The notes under the pieces were generated by a model. The model had not been told where the DNA came from. It did not search any database and saw only the letters and a list, made by a program, of their open reading frames with translations. A stretch of 64,000 nt of DNA from Burkholderiales bacterium JOSHI_001 (GTDB lineage: Bacteria > Pseudomonadota > Gammaproteobacteria > Burkholderiales > Burkholderiaceae_C): positions 1,294,921 through 1,358,920 of the forward strand of contig CM001438.1 of the NCBI GenBank assembly GCA_000244995.1, in the 5' to 3' direction. Of the stretch, positions 8,397 through 18,141 are shown piece after piece; position 1 is the stretch's first letter; each line of letters starts with the position of its first letter. Both the position numbers and the translations under genes were made by a program.

Positions 8397-9305
8397 ATGA
8401 AGCACGACCCCGCCACCCCCAGCCTGGACCACATCCAGCCGCGCGAGAAGGCCGAGATCCTGGCGCAGGCGCTGCCCTACATCCGCAAGTACCACGGCAA
8501 GACCCTGGTCATCAAGTACGGCGGCAACGCCATGACCGACCCCGCACTGCAGGCCGACTTCGCCGAAGACGTGGTGCTGCTGAAGCTGGTGGGCATGAAC
8601 CCCATCGTGGTGCACGGCGGTGGCCCGCAGATCGACGACGCGCTGGCCAAGGTGGGCAAGAAGGGCACCTTCATCCAGGGCATGCGCGTCACCGACGAAG
8701 AGACCATGGAAGTGGTGGAGTGGGTGCTGGCCGGTGAAGTGCAGCAGGACATCGTGGGCCTGATCAACGCCGCCGGCGGCAAGGCCGTGGGCCTGACCGG
8801 GCGCGATGGTGGCCTGATCCGCGCGCGCAAGATGAAGCTGCTGGACAAGGACGACCCGAACAAGGAACACGATGTGGGCCAGGTGGGCGAGATCGAGTCC
8901 ATCGACCCCAGCGTGGTGAAGGCGCTGCAGGACGATGCCTTCATCCCGGTCATCAGCCCCATCGGCTTTGGCGAGCACAACGAAAGCTACAACATCAACG
9001 CCGACCTGGTGGCCGCCAAGCTGGCCACGGTGCTGAAGGCCGAGAAGCTGGTGATGCTGACCAACATCCGCGGCGTGCTGGACAAGGCGGGTGAGCTGAT
9101 CGTGGAGCTGACGCCGCGCCGCATCGACGAGCTGATCGCCGACGGCACCATCAGCGGCGGCATGCTGCCCAAGCTGGCCGGCGCCATCGACGCGGCCAAG
9201 AGCGGCGTGAACGCCGTGCATGTGGTGGACGGCCGCGTGCCGCACGCCATGCTGCTGGAGATCCTGACCGACCAGGCCTACGGCACGATGATCCGTTCGC
9301 ACTGA
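8397..9305 (+). CDS. argB: Acetylglutamate kinase
   Basis: A 302-residue enzyme phosphorylating N-acetyl-L-glutamate, the second step of arginine synthesis in the cytoplasm. It is recognised by KYGGNAM near the N-terminus, [17 protein letters not shown] and the SGGMLPKL substrate-binding loop, and by full family length. The N-terminal helix before the kinase core is typical of arginine-sensitive forms. The stop overlaps the start of the next gene by one base. The gene for a later step of the same pathway, argJ, lies at 34.1 kb but is not in the same operon. Confidence 0.97.
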   Translation: MKHDPATPSLDHIQPREKAEILAQALPYIRKYHGKTLVIKYGGNAMTDPALQADFAEDVVLLKLVGMNPIVVHGGGPQIDDALAKVGKKGTFIQGMRVTDEETMEVVEWVLAGEVQQDIVGLINAAGGKAVGLTGRDGGLIRARKMKLLDKDDPNKEHDVGQVGEIESIDPSVVKALQDDAFIPVISPIGFGEHNESYNINADLVAAKLATVLKAEKLVMLTNIRGVLDKAGELIVELTPRRIDELIADGTISGGMLPKLAGAIDAAKSGVNAVHVVDGRVPHAMLLEILTDQAYGTMIRSH

Positions 9306-9994
9306 TGCCGCCGGGCGCCCGCCGGGTCTGGCTGTTCGACCTGGACAACACGCTGCACAACGCCACGAAGGCGGCCTTCGGCCACATCAACGTGGGCATG
9401 ACCGACTTCATCGTCAGTGAGCTGGGCCTCACCCAGCCCGAAGCCGACGCGCTGCGGCGCCACTACTGGCAGCGCTACGGCGCCACGCTGCTGGGCCTGG
9501 TGCGCCACCATGGCGTGAAGCCGGCGCACTTCCTGGACCATGCCCACCGGCTGCCGGGGCTGGAAGAGCGGGTGCATGGCCATGCCCACGACTTTGCGGC
9601 GCTGAAGCGGCTGCGCGGTGCCAAGGTCATCCTCACCAATGCGCCGCGCGACTACACCCGGCGCGTGCTCGGCGCCCTGGGCATTGCCACCTGGTTCGAC
9701 GCCGTGGTGTCCATCGAGGACATGGCCATGTTCGGCCACCTGCGGCCCAAGCCCGACACCCGCATGCTGCGCCGCCTGGCGGTGCAACTGCGCGTGCACC
9801 CCAACCGCTGCGTGCTGGTGGAAGATACCCTGGAACACCAGAAGGCCGCGCGCCGCGTGGGCATGGGCACGGTGTGGATGCAGCGCTGGCTGCTGCCCTG
9901 GCCCAGCGTGGCGCCGGGACGGCCGCCACGCATGCACCGCCGGCCAGCCTATGTGGACAAGCGAGTGCGTCGTCTGGCTGCACTGTGCCGCTGA
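9305..9994 (+). CDS. Pyrimidine 5'-nucleotidase (HAD family)
   Basis: A 229-residue cytoplasmic phosphatase of the haloacid dehalogenase superfamily, close to the Sdt1/pyrimidine 5'-nucleotidase group. The four HAD motifs are visible: FDLDNTL near residue 11 (nucleophile Asp), LTNAP near 113, the RPKPD lysine near 149 and VEDTLEHQ near 172. The cap domain is inserted after motif I. It is translationally coupled to argB (ATG overlapping the TGA by one base). The likely job is dephosphorylation of UMP, CMP or modified pyrimidine nucleotides. Confidence 0.88.
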   Translation: MPPGARRVWLFDLDNTLHNATKAAFGHINVGMTDFIVSELGLTQPEADALRRHYWQRYGATLLGLVRHHGVKPAHFLDHAHRLPGLEERVHGHAHDFAALKRLRGAKVILTNAPRDYTRRVLGALGIATWFDAVVSIEDMAMFGHLRPKPDTRMLRRLAVQLRVHPNRCVLVEDTLEHQKAARRVGMGTVWMQRWLLPWPSVAPGRPPRMHRRPAYVDKRVRRLAALCR

Positions 9995-10116
9995 AACAGC
10001 GGCTGCGGCGTCCGTGAAGGGCGCCCGCAAGTCAGTGTTTACCTGCACCCGGGCGGGCGCACCCGCTGTGACAGAATCCTTCGGCAACCTGAAGCCCTCC
10101 CGCGCCGCCGCCCTCC

Positions 10117-10800
10117 ATGTCCGACACTCACGACAATGCCCACGGGGTGGCCCAGCCTGCCGTGGATCCGTCGGACGAACCGGCCGCCGAAACACCCGCC
10201 CCCGCAGCCACGCCCACGCGCAAGCGCCCCAAGCCGGGCGAGCGCCGGGTGCAGATCCTGCAAACCCTGGCCACCATGCTGGAACAGCCTGGGGCGGAAC
10301 GCATCACCACCGCGGCCCTGGCCGCTCGCCTGTCGGTCAGTGAAGCGGCGCTGTACCGCCACTTTGCCAGCAAGGCGCAGATGTTCGAGGGCCTGATCGA
10401 GTTCATCGAATCCAGCGTCTTCACGCTGGTCAACCAGATCCTGGAGCGTGAGACCTCCGGTGCCGCGCAAGCCCAGCGCGTGGTGGCCCTGGTGCTGCAG
10501 TTCGGCGAGAAGAACCCGGGCATGGTGCGGGTGATGGTGGGCGACGCGCTGGTGTTCGAGCACGAACGCCTGACTGCGCGCATGAACCAGTTCTTCGACC
10601 GCCTGGAATCGCAGTTGCGGCAGAGCCTGCGTGCGTCGGCCGAAGCCTCGGGCTCGAACACGCCGACGGTGGACGCGAATGCGCTGGCCTCGGCCCTGCT
10701 GGCCTTCATTGTCGGGCGGCTGCAGCGCTATGCGCGTTCGGGCTTCAAGCGCAGCCCCAGCGAGCACCTGGACATGGTGCTGGCGCGGCTGACGGTCTGA
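10117..10800 (+). CDS. slmA: Nucleoid occlusion factor SlmA (TetR family)
   Basis: A 227-residue DNA-binding protein. A disordered Pro/Ala-rich N-terminus of about 40 residues precedes the TetR helix-turn-helix (TTAALAARLSVSEAALYRHF, about residues 67-86), followed by a helical FtsZ/dimer domain. The recognition-helix region and the segment KAQMFEGLIEFIE match SlmA rather than metabolic TetR repressors. SlmA binds chromosomal sites and stops FtsZ ring formation over unsegregated DNA. A position downstream of argB is usual in Burkholderiales. The stretch 9995-10116 before it holds no gene. Confidence 0.9.
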   Translation: MSDTHDNAHGVAQPAVDPSDEPAAETPAPAATPTRKRPKPGERRVQILQTLATMLEQPGAERITTAALAARLSVSEAALYRHFASKAQMFEGLIEFIESSVFTLVNQILERETSGAAQAQRVVALVLQFGEKNPGMVRVMVGDALVFEHERLTARMNQFFDRLESQLRQSLRASAEASGSNTPTVDANALASALLAFIVGRLQRYARSGFKRSPSEHLDMVLARLTV

Positions 10801-10818
10801 CCTTTCGCCTTTTCCGCC

Positions 10819-11463
10819 GTGTTGTCCGTGCAGGTGGCCGCCACGCGGCTGGAACTGCTGCCGCAGCGTGCGGCCTTCCTGCCTGAGCAGCGCACGCTGC
10901 TGGTGGCCGACGCCCATGTGGGCAAGGCGGTGAGCTTCCGCCGCCTGGGCGTGCCGGTGCCGGCGGGCACCACCGGCGAAACACTCGCGCGCCTGGATGC
11001 GGCCCTGGCCGCCACCGCGGCGCAGCAGGTCGTGTTCCTCGGCGACTTCCTGCATTCCGCACGTTCGCTGGCAGCCGGCACGCTGGCCGCGGTTCAGGCC
11101 TGGCGGGACCGACACGCAGCGCTGCCACTCACGCTGGTGCGTGGCAACCACGACCAGCATGCCGGCGATCCGCCACCCTCCTTGCGCATGCAGGTGGTGG
11201 ACGAAGGGTTTGCCTTGGGCGAGCTGCGCTTGTGCCATCACCCGCAAGACATCGACGGCGGCTACGTCCTGGCCGGCCACCTGCACCCCTGCGTCGTGCT
11301 GGGCGGCCGGGCCGCCCAGCGCTTGCGCCTGCCTTGCTTCCACTTCAGCGAACGCTGCGGCGTGCTGCCCGCCTTCGGCGCTTTCACCGGCATGCACGCG
11401 GTGCAGCGCGCACCGGGTGACCGCGTGTTCGCGATCGCCGAAGACCGGGTGGCCGAGGTTTGA
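10819..11463 (+). CDS. pdeM: PdeM-like metallophosphoesterase (ligase-associated DNA repair type)
   Basis: A 214-residue calcineurin-like phosphoesterase. Metal-binding motifs appear in order: VADAHVGK, FLGDFLHS, RGNHDQH and the distal GHLHP. The pattern matches the ligase-associated DNA-damage-response endonuclease PdeM, which usually sits beside a DNA ligase and an Lhr-type helicase. Neither partner is here. The start is the GTG at 10819, 18 bp after the slmA stop, so it may be co-transcribed with slmA. A general phosphoesterase role remains possible. Confidence 0.8.
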   Translation: MLSVQVAATRLELLPQRAAFLPEQRTLLVADAHVGKAVSFRRLGVPVPAGTTGETLARLDAALAATAAQQVVFLGDFLHSARSLAAGTLAAVQAWRDRHAALPLTLVRGNHDQHAGDPPPSLRMQVVDEGFALGELRLCHHPQDIDGGYVLAGHLHPCVVLGGRAAQRLRLPCFHFSERCGVLPAFGAFTGMHAVQRAPGDRVFAIAEDRVAEV

Positions 11464-11492
11464 CTTTTCCCCCACCTACACTTGTGCGGATC

Positions 11493-12425
11493 ATGAGCAT
11501 GTCCTCCATCGAATCCCTCATCCAGCGCGCCGAAGGCGTGCTGGCGCGCCTGGAAGCGGTGCTGCCGCACCCGGCCACCGCCCCCGACTGGACCGCCTCG
11601 GTGGCCTTCCGCTACCGCCGCCGCGGCCAGGTGGGCGTGGTGGAGCCGGTGAAGCAGGTGTCCCGCATGGACCTGGCCGACCTGAAGGAAGTGGACGGCC
11701 AGAAGGACCGCCTGGTGCGCAACACCGCGCAGTTCGTCGCCGGCAAGCCGGCCAACAACGTGCTGCTGACCGGCGCGCGCGGCACGGGCAAGAGTTCGCT
11801 GATCAAGGCCTGCCTGAATGAGTTTGCGCCGCAGGGCCTGCGCCTGATCGAGGTGGACAAGGCCGACCTGGTGGACCTGCCCGACCTGGTGGACCTGGTC
11901 GCGGCGCGCCCCGAGCGCTTCATCGTGTTCTGCGACGACCTCAGCTTCGACGAGGGCGAACCCGGCTACAAGGCGCTGAAGTCCATCCTGGACGGCAGCG
12001 TGTCGCAGAGCAGCGAGAACCTGCTGATCTACGCCACCAGCAACCGCCGCCACCTGCTGCCCGAGTACATGAAGGAAAACCTCAGCTACACCCACACCGA
12101 CGACGGCGAGGTGCACCCGGGCGAGGTGATCGAGGAAAAGATCTCGCTGTCCGAACGCTTCGGCCTGTGGATCAGTTTCTACCCCTTCAGCCAGCCCGAG
12201 TACCTGGCCATCGTGGCGCAGTGGCTGCGCCACTTCGGGGTGGCGGAAAGCGTGATCGGACAGGCCCGGCAGCCCTCGCTGGTGTGGGCGCTGGAGCGCG
12301 GTTCACGCTCGGGCCGGGTGGCTTTCCAGTTTGCGAAGGATTGGGCCGGGCGCGACCACAGCGCCGACGCGCTGGCAGCCCGCAGTTCAGACGCCCCGGC
12401 ACCCGACGGGCTGGACCGTGTCTGA
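11493..12425 (+). CDS. DUF815-family AAA+ ATPase
   Basis: A 310-residue ATPase with Walker A GARGTGKSS near residue 90, Walker B FIVFCDDLSF, and a sensor-type segment IYATSNRRHLLP near 180. It contains the DUF815 C-terminal part (ERFGLWISFYPF). The role of the family is not known. The chosen start is ATG 11493, because in-frame codons upstream overlap the previous gene and add a non-conserved extension. The 3' end overlaps the mutT start by 8 bases, so the pair is coupled. Confidence 0.85.
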   Translation: MSMSSIESLIQRAEGVLARLEAVLPHPATAPDWTASVAFRYRRRGQVGVVEPVKQVSRMDLADLKEVDGQKDRLVRNTAQFVAGKPANNVLLTGARGTGKSSLIKACLNEFAPQGLRLIEVDKADLVDLPDLVDLVAARPERFIVFCDDLSFDEGEPGYKALKSILDGSVSQSSENLLIYATSNRRHLLPEYMKENLSYTHTDDGEVHPGEVIEEKISLSERFGLWISFYPFSQPEYLAIVAQWLRHFGVAESVIGQARQPSLVWALERGSRSGRVAFQFAKDWAGRDHSADALAARSSDAPAPDGLDRV

Positions 12426-12882
12426 ACGGACGCCGGTGGACGTCGTGGCTGCCGAGGAGCGACGTCCCGTGGACGTCGCTGTGGGCGTGCTGGTGGCGCC
12501 GGACGGCCAGTTTCTGCTGACCACCCGCCCGCCGGGCAAGGTGTACGAAGGCTACTGGGAGTTCCCGGGCGGCAAGTTCGAGCCCGGCGAAACCCTGGAG
12601 CAGGCGCTGCGGCGCGAATTGCAGGAAGAACTGGGCATCACCATCGGCGCGGTGCACCCTTGGCAGCAGGAAATCTTCGACTACCCGCACGCCCTGGTGC
12701 GCCTGCATTTCTGCAAGGTGTTTGACTGGACCGGCGACTTCGAGATGCGCGAAGGCCAGCAGATGGCCTGGGCCGATCTGCCGGTGCAGCAGGTGCCGGT
12801 GCTGCCGGGCACGGTGCCGGTGCTGCGCTGGTTTGCCGCCGAGCGTGGCCATGCGGGAGCCACCCACACCCCGAGTGAGTAA
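12418..12882 (+). CDS. mutT: 8-oxo-dGTP diphosphatase, MutT-type Nudix hydrolase
   Basis: A 154-residue Nudix enzyme, expected to hydrolyse oxidised dGTP and so prevent A:T to C:G mutation. The Nudix box GGKFEPGETLEQALRRELQEEL with EELGI begins near residue 50 and is intact, and the preceding YWEFPGG is typical of MutT. The start is the GTG at 12418, overlapping the DUF815 gene by 8 bases. A longer in-frame reading from a TTG at 12331 lies fully inside that gene and is unlikely. It sits just before hisI. Confidence 0.88.
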   Translation: MSERTPVDVVAAEERRPVDVAVGVLVAPDGQFLLTTRPPGKVYEGYWEFPGGKFEPGETLEQALRRELQEELGITIGAVHPWQQEIFDYPHALVRLHFCKVFDWTGDFEMREGQQMAWADLPVQQVPVLPGTVPVLRWFAAERGHAGATHTPSE

Positions 12883-12891
12883 ACTGCCCCG

Positions 12892-13281
12892 ATGGACTGG
12901 TTGAACGCCATCAAGTGGGACCGCGACGGGCTGGTGCCCGTCATCGCGCAGGATGCCGGCAGCGGCGACGTGCTGATGTTCGCCTTCATGAACCGCGAAT
13001 CGCTGGCCCGCACGGTGCAGACCGGCCAGGCGGTGTACTGGAGCCGGTCGCGCCAGAAGCTGTGGCACAAGGGCGAAGAGTCGGGCCACTTCCAGCAGGT
13101 GCATGACATCCGCATGGACTGCGACAACGACGTGCTGCTGATCAAGGTGACGCAGTTGGGCCACGAGCCGGGCCTGGCCTGCCACACCGGCCGGCACAGC
13201 TGTTTTTTCCAGCGGCTGGACGGCGGCGAATGGAAATCTGTCGATCCGGTCTTGAAAGACCCCCAGGCCATCTACAAATAA
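12892..13281 (+). CDS. hisI: Phosphoribosyl-AMP cyclohydrolase
   Basis: A 129-residue enzyme for the third step of histidine synthesis, opening the purine ring of PR-AMP. Diagnostic motifs are [13 protein letters not shown](E)SG, the metal-binding MDCDND and the C-terminal [12 protein letters not shown], which carries catalytic Cys and His residues. In this group hisI and hisE are separate genes rather than the fused enterobacterial form. The ATG lies only six bases after a -10-like TAAACT (12880-12885), so a nearly leaderless transcript is possible. Confidence 0.96.
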   Translation: MDWLNAIKWDRDGLVPVIAQDAGSGDVLMFAFMNRESLARTVQTGQAVYWSRSRQKLWHKGEESGHFQQVHDIRMDCDNDVLLIKVTQLGHEPGLACHTGRHSCFFQRLDGGEWKSVDPVLKDPQAIYK

Positions 13282-13288
13282 GGCCCCA

Positions 13289-13648
13289 ATGAGCGCGAAT
13301 TCACAGGGCAGCGACGCGCTGGCCCGGCTGGCCGAGGTGATCGAGTCCCGCAAGGGCGGCGATCCGGACAAGAGCTATGTGGCGCGCCTGTTCCACAAAG
13401 GCCACGACGCCATCCTGAAGAAGATCGGCGAAGAAGCCACCGAGGTGGTGATGGCCGCCAAGGACGGCGACCGCGCCAAGATCACCAACGAAGTGGCCGA
13501 CCTGTGGTTCCACTGCATGGTGGCGCTGGCCGCGTTCGACCTGCGGCCGGCCGACGTCATTGCCGAGTTGCAGCGCCGCGAGGGGCTGTCGGGGTTGGAA
13601 GAGTTTGCATTGCGCAAGGTGCGCGAGCGTGAAGGAGGTGCCGCATGA
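13289..13648 (+). CDS. hisE: Phosphoribosyl-ATP pyrophosphatase
   Basis: A 119-residue all-alpha MazG-like enzyme performing the second histidine step, PR-ATP to [22 protein letters not shown] and [14 protein letters not shown] carry the Mg-binding acidic residues. It begins 7 bp after hisI, and its TGA overlaps the next ATG by 4 bases (ATGA), indicating translational coupling. The N-terminus has an extra short Ser/Asn/Gly leader common in beta-proteobacterial copies. Confidence 0.96.
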   Translation: MSANSQGSDALARLAEVIESRKGGDPDKSYVARLFHKGHDAILKKIGEEATEVVMAAKDGDRAKITNEVADLWFHCMVALAAFDLRPADVIAELQRREGLSGLEEFALRKVREREGGAA

Positions 13649-14022
13649 ACCAGGTGGTGAACATGAACGAACGCGAAGATGGCCTGCGCACGGTGGGCCA
13701 CATCAGCTACCTGTTGCACACCATCGTGGCGGTGGGCGCGGTGCTGCCGGGCGCCCAGGCCAGCACGCTGCTGCTGATCATCGCCTTCGTGCTGGACCTG
13801 GTGAAGAAGGGTGACGCCGCCGGTACCTGGCAGGAGTCGCATTTTTCCTGGCGCATCCGCACCGTGGTGATCGCCGCCATCCTGTACGCGGTGACCGCGC
13901 CGCTGTGGCTGCTGCTCATCGCGCCCGGCTGGATCGCCTGGGGCATCGTCTCCATCTGGTTCCTCTACCGCGTGGTGCGCGGCTGGGTGAACCTGAACGG
14001 CGGCCGCGCCATGCCGGCTTGA
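13645..14022 (+). CDS. DUF4870-type inner membrane protein
   Basis: A 125-residue membrane protein with three to four hydrophobic segments ([58 protein letters not shown]). The pattern fits DUF4870/TIC20-like small membrane proteins, whose function is unknown. It overlaps the hisE stop by 4 bases and sits between hisE and hinT, a placement seen in related genomes. A role in Tat assembly or histidine metabolism cannot be inferred from sequence. Confidence 0.7.
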   Translation: MNQVVNMNEREDGLRTVGHISYLLHTIVAVGAVLPGAQASTLLLIIAFVLDLVKKGDAAGTWQESHFSWRIRTVVIAAILYAVTAPLWLLLIAPGWIAWGIVSIWFLYRVVRGWVNLNGGRAMPA

Positions 14023-14046
14023 TTGCCACCTTCATTCGTCAGCGCC

Positions 14047-14397
14047 ATGAGCACGTCCGACCCCAACTGCATCTTTTGCAAGATCGTTGCCGGCCAGATC
14101 CCGGCCAAGAAGGTGTACGAGGATGAAGACCTCATTGCCTTCCACGACATCCACCCCTGGGCACCGGTGCACATCCTGCTGATCCCCAAGCTGCACATTC
14201 CCAGCATGGTGCAGGTGGGGCCGGAGCATGCCGCGCTGCTGGGCAAGATGATGGCGCTGTCCCCCAAGCTGATGCTGGACCTGGGCGTCACCAACGGTTA
14301 CCGCCATCTCATCAACACCGGTGAGGACGGGCGCCAGGAAGTACCGCATCTGCACCTACATGTGATGGGGGGCCCTCGCCCCTGGTCCAAAGGGTGA
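14047..14397 (+). CDS. hinT: Histidine triad nucleotide-binding protein HinT
   Basis: A 116-residue HIT protein, a purine nucleoside phosphoramidase. The N-terminal CIFCKIVAGQIPAKKVYED and the C-terminal triad HLHLHVMGG (about residues 101-109) are diagnostic. The start is ATG 14047; an in-frame TTG 24 bases upstream is rejected because family members begin at this point. The gene lies 24 bp after the membrane protein gene and 48 bp before tatA. Confidence 0.95.
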   Translation: MSTSDPNCIFCKIVAGQIPAKKVYEDEDLIAFHDIHPWAPVHILLIPKLHIPSMVQVGPEHAALLGKMMALSPKLMLDLGVTNGYRHLINTGEDGRQEVPHLHLHVMGGPRPWSKG

Positions 14398-14445
14398 CAG
14401 GGGCAACCGCCTAGAATCACCCGTTCCGTTTTCAGGAGAGTCGTC

Positions 14446-14688
14446 ATGGGATCGTTCAGCATCTGGCATTGGCTGATCGTGCTGCTGGTGGTGGTGCTGA
14501 TCTTTGGCACCAAGAAGCTCAAGAATGTGGGCGCCGACCTGGGTGGCGCGGTCAAGGGCTTCAAGGACGGCATGCGGGACGGCACCGCCGGCACCGACAC
14601 GCCGGTGCAGCCGTCGCAGCAGGTGGGCAGCACCCCGCCCAAGGCCGACGCCAACACCGTGGATGTCGAAGCCAAGACCAAGTCCTGA
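14446..14688 (+). CDS. tatA: Sec-independent translocase subunit TatA
   Basis: An 80-residue pore-forming subunit of the twin-arginine export system. One membrane helix ([20 protein letters not shown], residues 6-25) is followed by an amphipathic helix ([18 protein letters not shown]) and an acidic disordered tail. MGSFSIWHW is typical of beta-proteobacterial TatA. The GGAGAG-like ribosome site precedes the ATG. Likely clients in this window are the multicopper oxidase (RRRLLG) and perhaps the Rieske protein. Confidence 0.96.
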   Translation: MGSFSIWHWLIVLLVVVLIFGTKKLKNVGADLGGAVKGFKDGMRDGTAGTDTPVQPSQQVGSTPPKADANTVDVEAKTKS

Positions 14689-14746
14689 CGCCCGGCCCCA
14701 CCCCAGGCCGCCTTTGCGCCCTGCACCCTGACAGCGGCGCCCGTCC

Positions 14747-15253
14747 ATGATCGACTTCGGCTTCGACAAGATCGCGCTCATCGGCGCGGTGGCACTCATC
14801 GTCATCGGGCCCGAGCGGCTACCGAGGGTGGCGCGCACCGTGGGCCACCTGATCGGCAAGGCCCAGCGCTACGTGGCCGACGTGAAGGCCGAGGTGAACC
14901 GCAGCATCGAGCTGGAAGAACTGCAGAAGATGAAGACGCAGTTCGAAAGTGCCGCCAGCGACATGGAAAACACGGTGCGCAGCGAACTGAACCAGGCTTC
15001 GGCGTCTTTCGAGAAGGACTGGAAGGCCACCACCGCGGGCCTGGCCGACAGCAGCAATGGCGAGCACATCGAAGCTTCCCACCCCTACGAACCCCTGGCG
15101 ACACCCTTGCCGGCCTACCAACTGCCGAAGAAGAACTGGCGGCTGAAGCGCAGTGCGCTGCCGGCCTGGTACAAGCAGCGCCAGGGCATCCGTGCCAAGG
15201 CGCAATCGGGCGCGGCGCGCGTGGCGCGCTTCCGGCCGCCCAAGCTGAAATGA
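14747..15253 (+). CDS. tatB: Sec-independent translocase subunit TatB
   Basis: A 168-residue receptor subunit forming the TatBC complex that binds twin-arginine signal peptides. [31 protein letters not shown] shows the short helix with the conserved Glu and GPERLP hinge. A long charged coiled region (about residues 35-100) and a basic C-terminus follow. It starts 58 bp after tatA and is followed by tatC after 4 bp. Confidence 0.95.
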   Translation: MIDFGFDKIALIGAVALIVIGPERLPRVARTVGHLIGKAQRYVADVKAEVNRSIELEELQKMKTQFESAASDMENTVRSELNQASASFEKDWKATTAGLADSSNGEHIEASHPYEPLATPLPAYQLPKKNWRLKRSALPAWYKQRQGIRAKAQSGAARVARFRPPKLK

Positions 15254-15257
15254 ACCC

Positions 15258-16052
15258 GTGAGCACGCCCGAACCGCAAGACGAACTGGCCGGCACCGAAG
15301 CGCCCTTTGTCAGCCACCTGATCGAGTTGCGAGACCGGCTCATCCGCGCGCTGGTGGCGGTGGGCGTGGTGTTCGCCGCCTTGTGCCTGTGGCCCGGTCC
15401 GGCCGGCCTGTACGACCTGCTGGCCCAGCCGCTGGTGGCCAACCTGCCCAAGGGTGCCACGCTGATCGCCACCAACGTGATTTCGCCCTTCATCGTGCCG
15501 CTGAAGATCACCATGATGGCCGCCTTCCTGGTGGCCCTGCCGGTGGTGCTGTACCAGGTGTGGGCCTTCGTGGCACCGGGCCTGTACAGCCACGAAAAGC
15601 GCCTGGTGCTGCCGCTGGTGGTGAGCAGCACGCTGCTGTTCCTGGCCGGGGTGGCCTTTTGCTACTTCTTCGTCTTCGGCCAGGTGTTCAAGTTCATCCA
15701 GGGCTTCGCGCCCAAGAGCATCACCGCGGCGCCGGACATCGAGGCCTACCTGAGCTTCGTGCTGACCATGTTCATCGCCTTCGGCGCGGCCTTCGAGGTG
15801 CCGGTGGCGGTGGTGGTGCTGGCCCGCATGGGCGTGGTCAGCGTGGAAAAGCTCAAGGCCTTCCGCGGCTATTTCATCGTGGTGGCTTTCATCATCGCCG
15901 CAGTGATCACGCCGCCGGACGTGGTGTCGCAGCTGGCCCTGGCCATCCCGATGTGCCTGCTGTACGAAGTGGGCATCTGGGCGGCGCAGATCTTCATCAA
16001 GCACACCCAGGCGCCTGCCGAAGAGCCCGCGGCGGACGGCACCAAGTTCTGA
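15258..16052 (+). CDS. tatC: Sec-independent translocase subunit TatC
   Basis: A 264-residue, six-helix inner-membrane core of the Tat translocase. The conserved N-terminal SHLIELRDRLIRA, the F-P-containing periplasmic loop YQVWAFVAPGLYSHEKR and the late PPDVVSQLALAIPMCLLYE segment are all present. The start is a GTG at 15258, 4 bp after tatB. The gene ends 23 bp from the convergent protease stop. Confidence 0.96.
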   Translation: MSTPEPQDELAGTEAPFVSHLIELRDRLIRALVAVGVVFAALCLWPGPAGLYDLLAQPLVANLPKGATLIATNVISPFIVPLKITMMAAFLVALPVVLYQVWAFVAPGLYSHEKRLVLPLVVSSTLLFLAGVAFCYFFVFGQVFKFIQGFAPKSITAAPDIEAYLSFVLTMFIAFGAAFEVPVAVVVLARMGVVSVEKLKAFRGYFIVVAFIIAAVITPPDVVSQLALAIPMCLLYEVGIWAAQIFIKHTQAPAEEPAADGTKF

Positions 16053-16075
16053 ACCGTTCGCCGCAGCCCGGCGGC

Positions 16076-17275
<1,200 letters not shown>

Positions 17276-17298
17276 GGAACGTGACGAGGAGCGCCGCG

Positions 17299-18051
17299 AT
17301 GGTTTTGCGTGAACAGCTGCAGGCCCACTGGGCCGAGCAATTGGCGGTGTCGCGCTTCAAGGATTATGGGCCGAACGGTCTGCAGGTGCAGGGCCGCGAC
17401 GAGGTGCGACGCCTGGTCTCGGGGGTCACCGCCAGCCTGGCTTTGATCGAAGCCGCGGTGGCCGTGCAGGCCGATGCCATCGTGGTGCACCACGGCCTGT
17501 TCTGGCGTGGCCAGGACGGTTGCCTCACCGGTTGGTTGAAGCGGCGGGTGCAGTTGCTGCTGGCGCACGACATCAACCTGTTCGCCTACCACCTGCCGCT
17601 GGATGCACACGCCGAACTGGGCAACAACGCACAGCTGGGACAGCGCCTGGGCCTGGCGGCCGACGCGCGCTTTGGCGAACAGGAACTGGGCTTCATCGGC
17701 CCGGCGCCCACCGGTGTCGCGGACGCGGCGTCGCTGGCCCGGCACGTGGCGCAGGTGCTGGGCCGCGCGCCCACGCTGCTGCCAGGCGACGGCCGCCCGC
17801 TGCGGCGCGTGGGCTGGTGCTCCGGCGGGGCCCAAGGGCACTTCGAAGAAGCGATGTCCGCCGGCGCGGACGCTTACATCACAGGCGAACTCTCCGAACC
17901 GCAGGCCCACCTGGCGCGCGAAACCGGCGTGGCCTTCCTGGCCTGCGGTCACCACGCCACCGAACGCTACGGCGCGCCGGCCCTGGGCGCCGACGCGGCG
18001 TCACGTTTCGGCATCGATCACGAATTCATCGAGATCGACAACCCCGCCTGA
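17299..18051 (+). CDS. Nif3-like dinuclear metal-centre protein (YbgI family)
   Basis: A 250-residue protein of the Nif3/YbgI family, which forms hexameric rings with two metal ions per subunit; the exact role is unsettled. Metal-binding signatures are VHHGLFWRG near residue 63 and the C-terminal GHHATERYG near 215. The start at 17299 follows GAGGAG by 8 bases and gives the usual family length; an upstream GTG at 17281 would overlap that ribosome site. Confidence 0.9.
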   Translation: MVLREQLQAHWAEQLAVSRFKDYGPNGLQVQGRDEVRRLVSGVTASLALIEAAVAVQADAIVVHHGLFWRGQDGCLTGWLKRRVQLLLAHDINLFAYHLPLDAHAELGNNAQLGQRLGLAADARFGEQELGFIGPAPTGVADAASLARHVAQVLGRAPTLLPGDGRPLRRVGWCSGGAQGHFEEAMSAGADAYITGELSEPQAHLARETGVAFLACGHHATERYGAPALGADAASRFGIDHEFIEIDNPA

Positions 18052-18062
18052 CGTGAGCCCCC

Positions 18063-18099
18063 GCTTGCTGGGTACAGCAAGCACCCCCCGCGGGGGTGC
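18063..18099. repeat. Tandem overlapping palindromes (REP-like or terminator)
   Basis: Two perfect inverted repeats share two bases. The first pairs GCTTGCTG with CAGCAAGC around GGTA (18063-18082). The second pairs GCACCCCC with GGGGGTGC around CGC (18081-18099). They lie between the convergent Nif3-like gene and the outer-membrane protein gene. The following GC-rich string at 18100-18135 resembles intergenic repeats in this bacterial group. No U-tract follows, so a repeat or RNA-processing signal is as likely as a terminator. Confidence 0.55.
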
Positions 18100-18141
18100 G
18101 CGGCCGCTTGGGAACGGCCCGGCGCCGGCCGCTCGACATCA

